Below are positions 43,259-43,295 of a stretch of 43,295 nt of DNA, in pieces. The position numbers were made by a program, and so were the translations under genes. The number at the start of each line of letters is the position of its first letter. Positions within the stretch are counted from its first letter, which is position 1. A model generated the notes under the pieces. The model made no database searches. It was not told where the DNA came from and saw nothing but the letters and a program-made list of their open reading frames with translations. This DNA is from JABCPO02 sp052174015 (GTDB taxonomy: Bacteria; Bacillota; Clostridia; TANB77; CAG-508): positions 1 through 43,295 of the forward strand of contig JBQMXM010000009.1 in the NCBI GenBank assembly GCA_052174015.1. Reading direction: 5' to 3'.

Positions 43259-43295
43259 GTTTATAGGATTTATAGGTATTTCTATAATATATATT

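Overview
The window is a very AT-rich stretch of a Gram-positive (Firmicutes/Clostridia-type) chromosome. The evidence is gene order (nusA-ylxR-infB-rbfA; ylxM-ffh-rpsP-khpA-rimM-trmD-rplS; rpsB-tsf), strong AGGAGG-type ribosome binding sites, classic TTGACA-17-TATAAT promoters, a long-form hibernation factor, an Asp23-type domain and a Veg-like protein. The standard genetic code applies. Almost every gene ends in TAA or TAG. I see no rRNA, tRNA, CRISPR array, transposase or phage gene. The species cannot be named from the sequence alone; an uncultured gut-type clostridial lineage is my guess.

Layout. 1-2.6 kb: the tail of a gene that is probably dnaG, a GNAT acetyltransferase, rpoD and a charged low-complexity protein. 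2.6-7.5 kb: the nusA-ylxR-infB-rbfA operon behind a strong promoter and a 15-bp leader hairpin. 7.5-18.9 kb: an accessory island. 18.9-24.1 kb: the SRP/ribosome-maturation operon ylxM-ffh-rpsP-khpA-rimM-trmD-rplS-rplM-rpsI. 24.1-26.5 kb, minus strand: a DUF4912 protein and a GH57 glucan branching enzyme. 26.7-32.8 kb: a 60-aa protein, metG, a GreA with a long N-terminal extension, rpsB, tsf and secG. 32.8-43.1 kb: a P-loop/Asp23 fusion, cmk, an archaeal/rickettsial-type valS, a DUF3048 protein, recJ, hpf, two HAD phosphatases and an unknown gene.

The island at 8.1-18.9 kb is the most interesting part. It holds four paralogous ~720-734 aa cytosolic proteins, each with an HELGH zinc-peptidase motif followed 20-26 residues later by a conserved [ST/E]-E-x-YSQ-type glutamate, which resembles the M3 oligopeptidase layout. 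Three of the four are preceded by a tiny acidic peptide gene (45, 58 and 55 codons) too short for ordinary gene calling. The peptides share an N-terminal M-[LF]-T start and an S-x-P-D motif, and each has exactly one cysteine. Each peptide gene has a strong ribosome binding site, its own promoter with a TA-dinucleotide tract of different length between the -35 and -10 (8, 10 and 14 units), and a terminator hairpin separating it from its peptidase gene. Two of the cassettes share an almost identical ~220-bp promoter/leader. The arrangement resembles a precursor-peptide plus processing-peptidase module, but the peptides lack signal sequences and no transporter or modifying enzyme lies nearby. The function is therefore inference only.

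Other points of interest: the same two-tier hairpin design in the 5' leaders of two unrelated hypothetical genes (7606-7647 and 42534-42573); the GreA fusion with an internal start and ribosome binding site; the structured leaders of rpsB, metG and nusA; and the ValS of archaeal/rickettsial type.
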